From the NCBI RefSeq assembly GCF_900660525.1, contig NZ_LR214970.1:434001-498000 (forward strand): a stretch of 64,000 nucleotides of DNA, written 5' to 3'. A program made the translations under genes and the position numbers. Within the stretch, counting starts at the first letter, position 1; each line of letters begins with the position of its first letter. Below the pieces are notes generated by a model that was given only the letters and a program-made list of their open reading frames with translations, did no database searches and had not been told where the DNA came from. Source of the DNA: Mycoplasmopsis bovigenitalium. Lineage in GTDB: Bacteria > Bacillota_I > Bacilli_A > Mycoplasmatales > Metamycoplasmataceae. This document shows positions 43,956 to 59,966 of the stretch, in pieces.

Positions 43956-45218
43956 ATGAATAAAAAATTATTATTAAGCGCACCAATACTAACAATTAGC
44001 TCATTAGCTACAGTATCATGTGTTAATCCTTTTAAAGACCACGAGATGATCGCTAAAGCTCGCGTTCATGACGCAAAAAACAATTTTCTAAACGGTAAAA
44101 ACTTTGAAGAATTCAAGAAAAATTTCATTGCCAAAAATATTTATAGTAATGAAGCAGAACGCAACAATGTATTAAGTGTTTTTGAAAAAGCATTCAAGAA
44201 TCTTAATGATGTTAAATACTTATCACTAACCAACTTATTACACTCATTTAAAATTAATAAATTGGAATTAAACAACGAATACACAGATAAAGAACAAAAT
44301 TCAAGCAAGCAAGCAGATATTAAATTAGAAGCCCAAGTAGCATTTTTAGAATACATTTTAGGTAAAACCCCTTTTGCTTATTCACAATTAAATAAATCTA
44401 CTGAAAGCCAAAGAAAATCATCAGCTAAAAATAAAACAATTAATTTATTTATTGATAAAAACCCAATTGATAATAAAATTAGCAACGTTATCAACATTCC
44501 TCAACTAATTTCTAAAATTGTTGAGCATCAAGACTTTATTAAAAATCCAACTGTTGAAAATGCACAAAAAGCATATGAACACACAGTTAAATCATTAAGC
44601 AAATTCGTTTATAAAATAGATGATGCGGAACAAAGACAATATTTAGATGTTTATGCGCCTATTTATTATGTTTTAAATAGTCCAAGTCCTAAAAAATATG
44701 TTAATGCTAACTATGCAGTATCAGAAGAAGATCGTTTTGCACTTGTTACAAGCGAGCGTCAAAATGAATTAGAACCAAACTTGGCAGCGCGTGCAAGCGA
44801 ATTTGCGGCCGACCCTGAAGCTTGATACACTAAAAATAGTAGTCTAATTAATCCAATATTTAATAAGGACTTTAAAGGCGATAAAGCGACTCATAAAAGC
44901 GGAACATTCTATGGTTCAATAGAACGTTATCAAAAAGGAATTAGCAGCTTTGGTTTTGCGCAGTTAGTTGCGTTTGCAATGTATTTAACTAATCCAACAG
45001 ATATTCAATTATTAGCATTTAATAAAACTAGTGATAATTCAAAACACTACTTTGTTCAATTTACAAATGGTGAAAATAAAGTTCTATTTAACCCAGTTGC
45101 CGATTTTAAAAAGAATACAGTAACTAAATATACAACTAAAGATGAGTTAACTAAAGCTGGTTATACTCTAGTTGATGATCTACTTGGTTCAAGCTACCAA
45201 AGTTCACCTTGGAAATAA
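43956..45218 (+). CDS. Lipoprotein at the end of the importer operon
   Basis: 420 residues, lipobox ATVSC with Cys22. The mature protein is Asn/Lys-rich and helical; around residues 160-200 AKNKTINLFIDKNPID and later GISSFGFAQLVAFAMYLTN. No catalytic motif is recognised. Its operon place suggests a surface partner of the nuclease or binding protein. TGA at 44823 is Trp. Followed by a strong terminator. Confidence 0.85.
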
Positions 45219-45222
45219 ATTC

Positions 45223-45256
45223 AAAAATTCAAGTCTTCGGGCTTGAATTTTTTTGC
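45223..45256 (+). terminator. Terminator of the importer operon
   Basis: Stem AAAAATTCAAG/CTTGAATTTTT closed by a C(TTCG)G tetraloop, then T-run. Confidence 0.95.
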
Positions 45257-45280
45257 GCATTTATAGGGCTTTAGGGGCGC

Positions 45281-45307
45281 AAAAAATATAGGCCTTGCGG
45301 CCTATAT
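45281..45307 (-). terminator. Terminator of rpoC
   Basis: Stem ATATAGGCC/GGCCTATAT (45286-45294, 45299-45307) with a GCAA tetraloop on the minus strand and a T-run after it. Confidence 0.95.
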
Positions 45308-45329
45308 TAAGATTAATTAAGCAAAGTAA

Positions 45330-49704
<4,375 letters not shown>

Positions 49705-49712
<8 letters not shown>

Positions 49713-52700
49713 TTGTACCTCCAAAAATGTCAAAGTATTGTAAAGTATCTTGTTCGTCATCTTGTTCTGAGTGTTTTACGTCTAATTTCATACCAAGACC
49801 ACGTAATTCGTATTTTAAAACATTGAATGATTCAGGTTCGCCAGGTTTTGGCAGCTCTTTACCCGAGGCAAGAGCTGCATAAAGTTGGTTTCTACCATTA
49901 ATATCATCTGATTTGTATGTCAAGATTTCTTGAAGAATGTTTGTAGCGCCATAAGATTCAATTGCTCAAGTTTCCATTTCTCCGAATCTTTGACCACCAT
50001 TTTGTGATTTACCACCTAATGGTTGTTGCGTAATTAATGAATATGGACCTACTGAACGAGCATGCAATTTATCGTCAACCATGTGGTTTAGTTTTAGCAT
50101 GTACATAACACCAACCGATACTGGATTGTCAAATTTTTCACCAGTAATTGGGTCAATTAAAATTTGTTTACCAGTAGTTGGCAAGTTTGCCTCTTCAATA
50201 ACATCATAAATTTCTTCTTTTTTAATACCATCGAAAGGTCTAGTTACAAATTTAGTTTGCAGTGTTCTAGCTGCCATTCCTAAGTGAATTTCTAAAACTT
50301 GACCAATGTTCATACGTGATGGAACACCTTGTGGGTTAAGCATAACATCAACAGGTGTACCATCTAGTAAGTGTGGCATATCTTCTTCAGGAAGCACAAT
50401 CGAAACAACACCTTTGTTTCCGTGACGCCCAGACATTTTGTCACCAACTTTGATTTTACGTTTAACAGCAATTGAAACTTTAACAATTTTTGTTATTCCA
50501 TCTTCAAGTTGGTCTTTATTTTCTCTACTTAAAACTTCAACAGCAATAACTGTACCGCCATGGCCATTTTTAACTTTAAGTGAAGTATCTTTAACTGGTT
50601 GTTGTCTTTGTTGTAAAACAGCTAAAAGTAATTTTTCTTCTTGAGAAGGATTGTCATCACCTTTAGGACTTACTCTACCAACCAAAACATCACCGGGTGT
50701 TACATCACTACCGATACGAACAATACCAAATTCATCTAAATGACGTGTAGCAAATTTTGAAACGTTTGGTAAATCAGCAGTTAATTCATCATCACCGGCT
50801 TTTGATGTTCTAAATTGAATTGTTTGTTCTTCAATATGAATTGAGGTAAAGACGTCATCTTTAACAAGTCTTTCATTAAGGATAATCGCATCCTCATAGT
50901 TGTAGCCTTTGTATGTAGAAAAGGCAACAACTACGTTTTTACCAAGTGATAACTCTCCATCTTTAAATGATGCGCCATCCACAAGTAAATCACCTTTTTT
51001 AACTTCTTGACCTTCCTTAACAAGTGGTTTTTGGTGAACAACCGTATCTTGGTTTGAACGTTGGAAGTTTTTTAAATAATATGTATCAAGTGCGTTTTTT
51101 GCATTTCTAATTTTAATTTTTTTACCATCAACATATTCAACAAGACCATCATTACGAGCAACAAAGTTTCCCGATGAATATTTAGCAATATCTGCTTCAA
51201 TACCAGTAGCAACAAATGGTGCTTCAGCTTGTAATAATGGTACTGCTTGACGTTGCATGTTGGCGCCCATAAGTGCACGGTTGGCATCGTCATTTTCAAG
51301 GAAAGGAATACATCCAGCAGCAACCGAAACGATTTGATTTGGTGAAACTTCAATAAAGTCAATTTCGTCAGCTGAGGCAATTTGGTATGTGTAATTATGA
51401 CGAATAGTAATATTTGTATCAATAATTCTGTTGTTTTCATCAACTTTTACTGTTGACTGGGCAATTTTATATCCCATTTCATCAGCAGCAGTTAAATAAA
51501 CAGGTTCTGAGTAATTAACAACACAATTTTCCACTCTATAATAAGGAGTTTGTAAAAAACCAAACTCATTTACTGATGCATATGTAGCATAGTTTAAGAT
51601 AAGACCAATGTTAGGTCCTTCAGGAGTTTCGATTGGACAAATTCTTCCATAGTGAGTCGCATGAACGTCACGAACCTCGAATTGAGCTGTATCACGGTTT
51701 AGACCACCAGGCCCAAGTGAAGTTATACGTCTTTCATTACTAATTTCAGCAAGTGGGTTGATTTGGTCCATGAATTGCGACAATTTCGATGAGTTGAAAA
51801 ATGTTTTCATTTGGTTAGAAATTAATTTGTTGTTTGTCGCATTTTTAGGGCTAACTTTATCAGGTTCTTTAGCACCCATTCTCTCACGTGTTGTTTTTTC
51901 AAGTTTTGCTAAACCAACTTTTAGGTTGTTTTGAATTAACTCACCAATTGCAACAATACGTTTGTTTGTTAGTGCATCAGGGTCATCATCTTGACCAATG
52001 CCATCCAACATATTGAAATAGTAGTTGATTGCAGCAATTAAGTCTGAAACTACTAAATGTGTTTCGTTTGCTTTTGGATCGGTTCCAATAACTCTAACGG
52101 GATCTAAACCTTTTTCCATTCATTTTTTGTTAGGGAAAACTTTTATAGAAATGATTTTGTCCCTTCTTTTTAATGAAGAGTTGGCAGGATCATTTAATAA
52201 TTTTGCATAAACCACATCAGTTTTTATGCATTTTAATTTTTCAGATGAAAGCTTACCATTATTGAAGTTTCATTGAATTAAAACCGCTAACTTGTGAGTA
52301 ATAGGGGTTCCAATTTTCAGACTAATTTCTTCACCATTTTTGTCTTTAATAACAAGATCTTGACCTAAAATAGTTCCCGAAATACGGTCAACTAGATTTA
52401 GTTTTATGTTTAACATATAACGTCCAGTTGCACTTAGGTTGTAGTGCTTTTTATGGAACAACATACTTGGAATTAAGTTCGCTATAGACTCATCAGAAAC
52501 ACGATCGCCCTTTCTAATGGTTCTAAATAGCTCGTCTTGACAATTTTTAATAACTTCTTCAGGTGTAAATTCTGTAGTTGCTTTTTTGTCTCTTTTGATT
52601 GATTCTAAAATAACGTCAGATCTACCAAATAATTCAAAAATATCATCATGCATTATTCCTAACGCACCTAAGAAAGTAACAATGTTAACATTTTTATTTT

Positions 52701-53322
52701 TGTCAATTCTTATTTTTACACTGTCAGGGTTTTTCGATGTTACCTTGTGTGAAATTTCAACTCAAGAACCTACACGTGGTAATATTTCAACCTTGTTAAA
52801 AAGATCGTCAGATTGTTTATTTCTAACTCCACGACCAAAATACGCACCAGGCGAACGAATTAATTGACTAACGATAACTTTTTCACTACCGTTGATAATA
52901 AAACTTCCGCCAGAAGTCATTAATGGTATTTCCCCAAGAAAAACAACGTCTTCTTTAACTAAACCCTCGTTTGTTGTTGTTGCTCTAAATCTACCATACA
53001 GTTTACCTGCATAGTTGGTTCCTTTAACCTTAGCTTTAGTAACTTCATCGTATTCTTTTGCTGGAACTTCAAGTGTTGCAGTATTTGGGATATACTCAAG
53101 TGTAACACCTTTGTTTGCAGAAGAAATAGGATAGTGTTCTCTAATCGCTTCTTCGATACCAGTTTTCTTAAATCATTCAAAAGATTCTTTGGATGTTTTT
53201 AAAAAGTCTTGAACTTGGAATATATTTTTTGTAGATGAATAATCTCTACGTTTGGTGCCCGAACCAAATTCGTTAACTTTGTACTGGAATTTATTTACAT
53301 ATTTTTTATTTAACTGTTCCAT
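49705..53322 (-). CDS. rpoB: RNA polymerase beta subunit
   Basis: 1205 residues. [47 protein letters not shown] and the C-terminal [11 protein letters not shown] are all present. In the rifampicin pocket the E. coli His526 position is Asn (51736-51738) and Ser531 is Thr (51721-51723), as in mollicutes naturally resistant to the drug. AAGGAG precedes ATG 53322. Several TGA codons are Trp. Confidence 0.97.
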
Positions 53323-53456
53323 AAAACTCCTTGATTATTGCGTATGAAATAATATTTGCTTAATTTAATAAGTAAATATACTTAATTGTAACATAATTTA
53401 TAATTAACAAAAGCAAAATTTTATCTTTTTTTGCCAATGTTATTTTATAAGTATAT

Positions 53457-53503
53457 TTTTACTAATCAATTCATTTTTAAATTGATTTGGGAAAATATTT
53501 TTT
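53457..53503 (+). repeat. Dispersed intergenic repeat, copy C
   Basis: ACTAATCAATTCATTTTTAA followed by ATTGATTTGGGAAAATAT; same 40-bp consensus as copies A, B and D. Confidence 0.65.
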
Positions 53504-53646
53504 TAAAAAATAGTTTATTCAATTAATAAATTTAAAAATTTGATTTATATGTATTTAATTTTTTTTAAATTTATTTTTCTAAGTAAGATATATTTTAGAA
53601 TGTCGCTTTTGCGATAAATATGTTATGCATCATATAAATAAATATT

Positions 53647-53652
53647 TATAAT
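53647..53652 (+). promoter_or_regulatory. -10 box of nfo
   Basis: TATAAT 32 bp before ATG 53684, which has an AGGAG site. Confidence 0.5.
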
Positions 53653-53683
53653 TTAAAATCAATAAAGATTTATTAGGAGTTTT

Positions 53684-54508
53684 ATGATTAAAATTGGATC
53701 TCACGTTAGCTTTAATGCGCCAGATTATTTAACTAATTCTTGCCAAACTTCAATTGAAAATGGCGCAAACACAATGATGATTTATGTAGGTGCTCCTCAA
53801 ACAACTCGTAGAGTCAGTGTCGAAAAATACAAGCTTGAAGAATACAAAAAAAACTTTTCTGAGCTAATAAAACCAGAAGACATTATTGTTCATGCGCCAT
53901 ACATTATCAATTTAGCTTCGATTGAAAAAGGTGATTTTGCTGTTGAATTTTTGATTGAAGAAATCAAAAGAGTTGATTATATTGGAGCTAAATATTTAGT
54001 TTTACATCCAGGAGCACACACAAAATTTACCATTGATCAAACACTTGACAAACTTTGCGAAAATTTAAATAAAGTTTTTGAAAAAACATCAAATGTAGTT
54101 ATTTGTTTGGAAACAATGGCGGGTAAGGGCACTGAAATATGTAAGAATTTTGAACAAATTAAATACGTTATTGATAAAGTGGCTAATGAAAGACTTCAAA
54201 TTTGTCTTGATACTTGTCACCTATGAGATGCTGGCTATAATTTAAAAAATTATGAAGAGTTTAAAAAACAACTTATTGATTTTGATTTATTAAAAAATGT
54301 GCGAGTAATCCACCTAAATGATTCATTAAATGACTTATCATCGCATAAAGACCGTCATGCCAATATTGGTAAAGGATTTATTGGTCTAGAAACGCTTAAA
54401 AAATTTGTATTTGATAAAGACTTTGATAACATTCCAATTATTTTAGAAACTCCTTGAACAGACCAAGGGCCAATTTACAAACAAGAAATTGAAATGTTGT
54501 TAAATTAA
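53684..54508 (+). CDS. nfo: Endonuclease IV
   Basis: 274 residues, TIM-barrel AP endonuclease with three zinc ions. Metal ligands appear in order: [44 protein letters not shown] and [12 protein letters not shown], and ILETPW near the end. It cuts DNA 5' of abasic sites in base-excision repair. TGA at 54224 is Trp, which joins the two open pieces. Confidence 0.97.
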
Positions 54509-54550
54509 CTAATTTATTCATTTTTCAGTTGAATTGAGAAAAAATATTTA
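54504..54550 (+). repeat. Dispersed intergenic repeat, copy D
   Basis: AACTAATTTATTCATTTTTC then AGTTGAATTGAGAAAAAATAT; starts at the nfo stop codon. Confidence 0.65.
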
Positions 54551-54617
54551 GTTTTAGCAAATAAAAAATCAAAATTCTTTTATATTTAATATTAACATTA
54601 GTAATTTAATTTAAATG

Positions 54618-54630
54618 TATAATTTAACTA
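54618..54630 (+). promoter_or_regulatory. -10 box six bases before a start codon (likely leaderless)
   Basis: TATAAT 54618-54623 then six bases and ATG 54630. It overlaps the alternative ATG 54615, which therefore cannot be the start if this promoter is used. Confidence 0.6.
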
Positions 54631-56291
54631 TGACTAAATCACTAGAGAACCAAGTTAAGCAAAAAAATCCGTATTTTATAAATGTAGAAAAAAAGCAAAA
54701 AAATCAAATTTTAACAACAAAGAAGGCTATAGCTGGTGTTGAGTTTTTGAAATTGCTTTTTTTACTTTTTATTAGTGCCTTTTTCATTTTAATACAGTAT
54801 GGCAGCAATTGAATTAAAGACCAAAACACAGCCAATGTTATAGAAATTCTTTATCTTTATTCAGTTGGTTTAGTTTTTGGTGATTTAACAATTTTTATTA
54901 TCATCGGTGTTCTACTTTCATTAATTATTAATTGGTTAGAACTGTTTCTTAAAAAGTATTATTTTAAGTGATTTAGTGAGCATTTAAAAATTGATTATTG
55001 ATTTATAAGCAAAAGACTAAAACTTATTTTATGGAGCTCAATAGTTTGTGTTGTTATGCTTTATCATTGAACATTATTAAGCAAGCGTGAATTAGAAAAT
55101 AATTGATTTTACTCAACAAACGATTTAAAAAATATATTTTTGCGTGGATGATATTATTCGTTTACACAGGGTCCGCAAAAAGCACTAGAAATTCCAAATG
55201 CAAAGGGAAATATTGGTGTTTTAGCTGATACAATTTTTAATATTTTGCATGTTATTTCATTTGGACCATATTTAATGATTTTAAGTTGTGCAACAATTCA
55301 AATAGTTTCATGGTTGTTTTTTACAACAATAAATCCTATAAAATACTTTAAAAAATATTCGAGCAAAAAAACACCAATTGAATTGAAAAATAACTTAAAA
55401 AAGATAAATTCATTATTTATTTATACACAAGAAGTTGAAAGATATTTTGAATTCATCGACAAGGCATGTAAAATCCTTGAAATTGATATTGAACAAACAT
55501 CATTGAAAAAAATATTGAAACTTATTAAGGTAAATCACGAAATATTATCAACTAATATAGAAACCTTTAAGTATTATGAACATATTAAATCCACTAAACA
55601 AAAAGAAGAATCTGATGAGATGAAGTTTAAGAAACTTGTTGATGAAGTACTTGCAAAACAAAATATTGAATCAGTAAAAAATATACCTCCACAACACCAA
55701 ACAGTGATTATTGAAGAACAATTAGAGCAAGATGATACACTGTTAAATACTGAAATTATAGAAAATAACCAAAACACTGAAAATACACTCGAACAAGTAG
55801 AATTTGCATCACCTACGACAGAAGAAAAAACAAATATCATTAATCAAGAAATTATTGATAATAATTCAATTAATAATGAACAAAATAATGAGCAAAATGA
55901 TTTAAATGAATTCAACCAAAATATCGACAGAACAATTGAATTAAGAAGCATTGATACCGTTACATTAAATGAAATTCAAGACGAAACTTGTGACATTATT
56001 TTAAAACCAGAGTCACAAACCTCTTCGATGAAAGTTGAAATAAAGCCAACTATTAAAAATTCAGTTAGCGATAACTTTGTATTAATTGACACTAATGAAT
56101 TATTACTTAATGACTCAATACAAACAGAAATCACAAATACAAATAATTATCAAAACATGAATAAACAAACACAAAATTCAATGGAATTTGTGAATATAAA
56201 CACACAAGAAATAGAACATTATGAAAATAGTGTTGATTCTATTAAAGAACAACCAAATGATGAATATGATTGAATAAGCCCATTTGAATAA
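54630..56291 (+). CDS. Membrane protein with long Asn/Glu-rich cytoplasmic tail
   Basis: 553 residues from ATG 54630 (558 from ATG 54615). About five membrane helices in the first 215 residues (for example FLKLLFLLFISAFFILIQYG and FGDLTIFIIIGVLLSLIINW), then a soluble, coiled stretch and from about 340 a Gln/Asn/Glu-rich low-complexity tail of about 200 residues ending YDWISPFE. TGA codons in the membrane part are Trp, which is why only the tail looked open. Function unknown; the tail could be a binding platform. Confidence 0.8.
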
Positions 56292-56301
56292 AGAGGTTAA
56301 C

Positions 56302-56643
56302 GTGAAAAAATATACATGAGATGAAGTTCAAAGCACAATTGAAAACAGAGTTAATTCATCTGTTATATTTTTTGTATGTTTCACAAAAAGCAATGATATT
56401 GATTCTTTAACTATGTTAAATACCTATGAGGAAGTTGAGGAACAATTTAAACACAACTCAAATGTTAAGTTTATGAACGTTGATATTGAAAAAACAAATA
56501 TATACAAAGACATAAATGATTCATATAAAATTTGACAATCACCAAAATTTATAGTTATATACAATAACAAAGTAAAAAGGAGTGGTTCTGGTATCTATCC
56601 TAAAGAAATAATCATTGACTTTATTGAGGAAAATCTTGAATAA
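56302..56643 (+). CDS. Thioredoxin-fold protein without CXXC
   Basis: 113 residues with the thioredoxin order of elements: SSVIFFVCFTKSND (strand plus active-site loop), VKFMNVDIEK, and the cis-Pro loop WQSPKFIVIYNNKVKRSGSG. The CGPC site is replaced by VCFTKS with a single Cys, so it cannot act as a normal disulphide oxidoreductase. Start GTG 56302 with AGAGG upstream; TGA codons are Trp. The stop overlaps the uvrC ATG (TAATG). Confidence 0.75.
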
Positions 56644-58355
56644 TGAATCCCGAATTAAAACAAAAAATGTCAAATTTGCCAAAATCACCCGGCATTTATC
56701 TTTGAAAAGATTCATTAAATCGAGTCATATATGTAGGTAAAGCTATAAATTTACACAGAAGAATGCATGATTATTTTGAAGGGGCAATAAACTCATATAA
56801 AACACACGCACTCGTTCAAAAAATTTGTGATTTTGAAATCTTTTTAGTTCGAAACAATAAAGAGGCGTTACTACTAGAAAAGCAATTTATTGAGAAATTT
56901 AATCCTGAATACAACATACTACTTTTAGACGACAAAAGATACCCTTATATTAAGATTCAAAAATCGACCAAATCAATTGATATTTCAATTGAAAGGAAAA
57001 TATATAAGCGCGGAAACGATGTAATATATTTTGGCCCTTTTTCATCCGGGGGCGCAACTGAAATACTCAAATTATTACAAAGAGAAGCTCATTATGAAAA
57101 TGGGTTAAAAATTATTAATTCAGATCCAAAGTTTTGAGAAAGCAAATTTGAAAAAATAAAATCATTAATCAAATTCAATAAAGATTACTTATCGCAATTA
57201 AAAACAAAAATGCTAAATGCGGCTGAAAATATGCAATTTGAAATTGCTCTTGACATTAAAAAAAGTTTAATCTTTTTAGAAAAATTAGTCCAAGACCAAG
57301 TAATTGAACTAAATAAATATCAAAATGTTGATGTTTTTGCTGCAAAATCAAATTTAAACAACATTTTCATAACAGTTTTGTACTATAGACACGGAAATCT
57401 TATTGGTAAAGACGATATGACTATTCCTATTCAAATTGATTTTAATGAAACAATCAATAACTTTTTTAGAGTTTTCTATAAAAATAAAATAAAGCCTGAC
57501 CAAATCATAATAAGTGAACAAATTGGGCAAGCTTTATTGTTAGATGTCATTGATTATAACTTTGTAATTCCGCAAAAAGGTTCTTACTCAAAAATTTTAT
57601 CAATTGCCCAAATAAACTTGAATAACTATTTTCAACAAAATCAACACAAATCCGAGTCAATTGAGCAAAAAAATTATGAAATTCTAAAGCAGTTATCAAA
57701 ATACACAAATGGAATGATTTGCTCAAATATAATTGCATTTGATAACTCAACTTTATCAAATGAGAACCCTGTCGGTGTTGCTGTTGCATACACAAATGCA
57801 ATGAAAAACAAATATTATTATAGAAAATTCAATCACTCTGAAATAAATTCTCGTGAAGCCGATGTTGAATATATGAAACTTACAACAGAAAAATACTTCA
57901 AAAATATTGATGAAAATTTACTCCCGGATTTAATTATTGCAGATGGTGGAAAAGCACAAATCAATGAAATTCACAAAGTTTTGAAAAAACTCAATTTCAA
58001 TATAAATATTATTGGTTTGGTAAAAAATGATAAACACAAAACAAGTAAAATAATTGATGTTAATGGAAATGTACAAAATATAGAACCACCCAGTCTTAAA
58101 AACTTTTTAACACAAGTACAAATCGAAGTTGATAGGTTTGCAAAAGAACATTTTTGAAAGAGAAAAAAAATATTTTCGCTAGAAAGCAAACTTCAAAGAA
58201 TAAAAGGTATAGGTGAAAAATATGAACAAAAACTCATTGAACATTTCAGGACATATTCCAATATCTATAACGCATCAATTGAAGAACTCGAAAGAGTATT
58301 ACCAAAAAATTTAGCATTGAAAATATATAACAAAGATTTTTTATTGGAGGACTAA
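56643..58355 (+). CDS. uvrC: UvrABC system subunit C
   Basis: 570 residues. GIY-YIG nuclease domain LPKSPGIYLWKDSLNRVIYVGKA (in part) at the N-terminus, an UVR-like region AAENMQFEIALDIKKSL, the RNase H-like second nuclease with LIIADGGKAQI, and a C-terminal helix-hairpin-helix LQRIKGIGEKYEQKLIEHF. It makes both incisions in nucleotide-excision repair. TGA codons are Trp. Between the thioredoxin-fold gene and a membrane protein gene, with one-base overlaps at both ends. Confidence 0.96.
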
Positions 58356-59161
58356 TGTGAAGATTATCAGTTCAAAATTTTTATATGTCAAACATGTCTA
58401 ATTCACTAGCAAGTGATTCAGTCGGGTATTTCACAACCACAAATTTAATTAACATATCAATATTCATTTTATTTGCTGCACCATTATTTCTGCAAGTCAT
58501 ACTAATTCGAAAAATACTATATGGAAATAAAACATATCTCGAAAAAAAATTTATATTTGCTGACATTAAAGTTGTTAAATTAAGCCAAATTTTCCAATAT
58601 ATTATCACTGCGTTAATAACATTAATTATGTTAATTATTGCATTGATTTTAAATGAGTTTTTAGTAAAAGACCCATTAATTCTTAAATCAAATCGAATAA
58701 ACTATATAATTTTGATATCAATTATTTTCACATTAAATTTATTAGTACTTTTGATTTGCATAATAAAATACAAAAAAATCAAAGTAAATACCAAAATTGA
58801 TTGAGAAAAAGTCAAAAAATACTGCTTAGAAAATGAGTTAAGATTCAAAAGCGGAGAATTCCTATACAGATTTAAAGACTCGTTTACTAATAAATATCAT
58901 GAAGAAAATAGCGTAAATATTGAAAAAGAGTGGTCAAAAGATTTATCAAGAAATTCAACATTTACAAAAACAAAAAACATTCCTGTTAAAATGGTGCGTT
59001 GATATATTTCAAAAGTTGATAAATTCTTTTTCAAACAAGAGCTTAATTTAGATGACAAATTGCACTTAATTTGTAGCATTGTTATCAATCAATTAGTTGC
59101 AGACGGAATTTGCGAAAGTATTGAAAAATCAATTGAAAAAGTTTCTAGTATTGTCAAATAA
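58355..59161 (+). CDS. Membrane protein of unknown function
   Basis: 268 residues from ATG 58355 (TAATG overlap with uvrC; TTGGAGG upstream). Three membrane helices (about 32-52, 78-100, 112-135) and a soluble C-terminal half with KIDWEKVKKYCLENELRFKS. TGA at 58358, 58801 and others are Trp. No family recognised. Followed by a strong terminator. Confidence 0.75.
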
Positions 59162-59185
59162 AAATGCCTCGCGGCATTTTTTTAA
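59161..59185. terminator. Terminator of the uvrC cluster
   Basis: Stem AAAATGCC/GGCATTTT (59161-59168 and 59173-59180), TCGC loop, then T-run; AAAA before it may serve the convergent gene as well. Confidence 0.9.
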
Positions 59186-59862
59186 ATGTGACAAGATTTT
59201 TTACGAATAAGAGCAACTTCTCCAAATAAATCTCAACCTTCAGTTGTTCAATCAATTTCAGCTTGTGAGAAAGTATACGCAGTATCACTAACTAATGTTA
59301 AAATTTTACGAACTGGTTTAAAATCAAAAATTGTACCCAAATACTCAGTAGTAATAGTGATTGATTTCAAATAATGTTCATATTTGGTTTCGTCCATTGA
59401 TTCTAGAAATAGAATTGATTTGTCAAAATTATAAGAATTTTCAATCCCATTATTAAACACGTGACCCAATGTTTGATTGTTATTTGTAAATATTAATCCT
59501 TTATCATCGCTATAAACGTCTAGTTTACCAAATAAATTATCGATAACGATATTAGATAATGTAAATCCTCTCAAAATAGTTAACATATTAATAACATTTT
59601 GAAGAGCATCGTTTGTTTCAAAAGCTTTAGGCCCTTTTTTAACAACTTCCAAAAATGAATTTTGCTTTATTTTTTTAGAAATAAAGTTTTTTGTGTATTC
59701 ATCAATTTTGTTTTTGTCATTTAATACTTCAATTGCCATTTTTTTCAATTCATTGTATTTTTCTTCATTTTTTACAACATTTGTAAAGTTTTCGATTTTA
59801 AAAGCAGTCAAAATTGATAGTGGCATTTGTTTTAAAAAATCTCTTGTAAGTCTAATTAGCAT
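59182..59862 (-). CDS. Hypothetical cytoplasmic protein
   Basis: 226 residues, no membrane helix or signal. N-terminus MLIRLTRDFLKQMPLSILTA; the middle is Lys/Asn-rich and helical, and the C-terminus LVSDTAYTFSQAEIDWTTEG has TGA-coded Trp. GGAGG before ATG 59862. Codes alone between two convergent or tandem genes; I do not recognise the family. Confidence 0.7.
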
Positions 59863-59966
59863 TTTTCCTCCATTTTCAGCATAAACTCAATTGATGATTA
59901 ACCAATAAACACGATTTTTATGCTTATAAATTATACAGTCATAACGAGTATTATTAATTAATATAT

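Larger units (their letters stand above)
53323..53683. other. Divergent intergenic region between rpoB and nfo
   Basis: 361 bp. Contains repeat copy C, a plus-strand -10 box TATAAT at 53647-53652 for nfo, and AT-rich sequence with a possible rpoB -10 (TACAAT type) near 53390. No gene or RNA gene is seen. Confidence 0.6.

Noticed and set aside
59101-59150. Possible extra copy of the dispersed repeat (AATTGAAAAATCAATTGAAAA)
   Set aside because: It lies inside a coding sequence and comes from the repeated peptide SIEKSIEK; the TTGGGAAAA part is missing.
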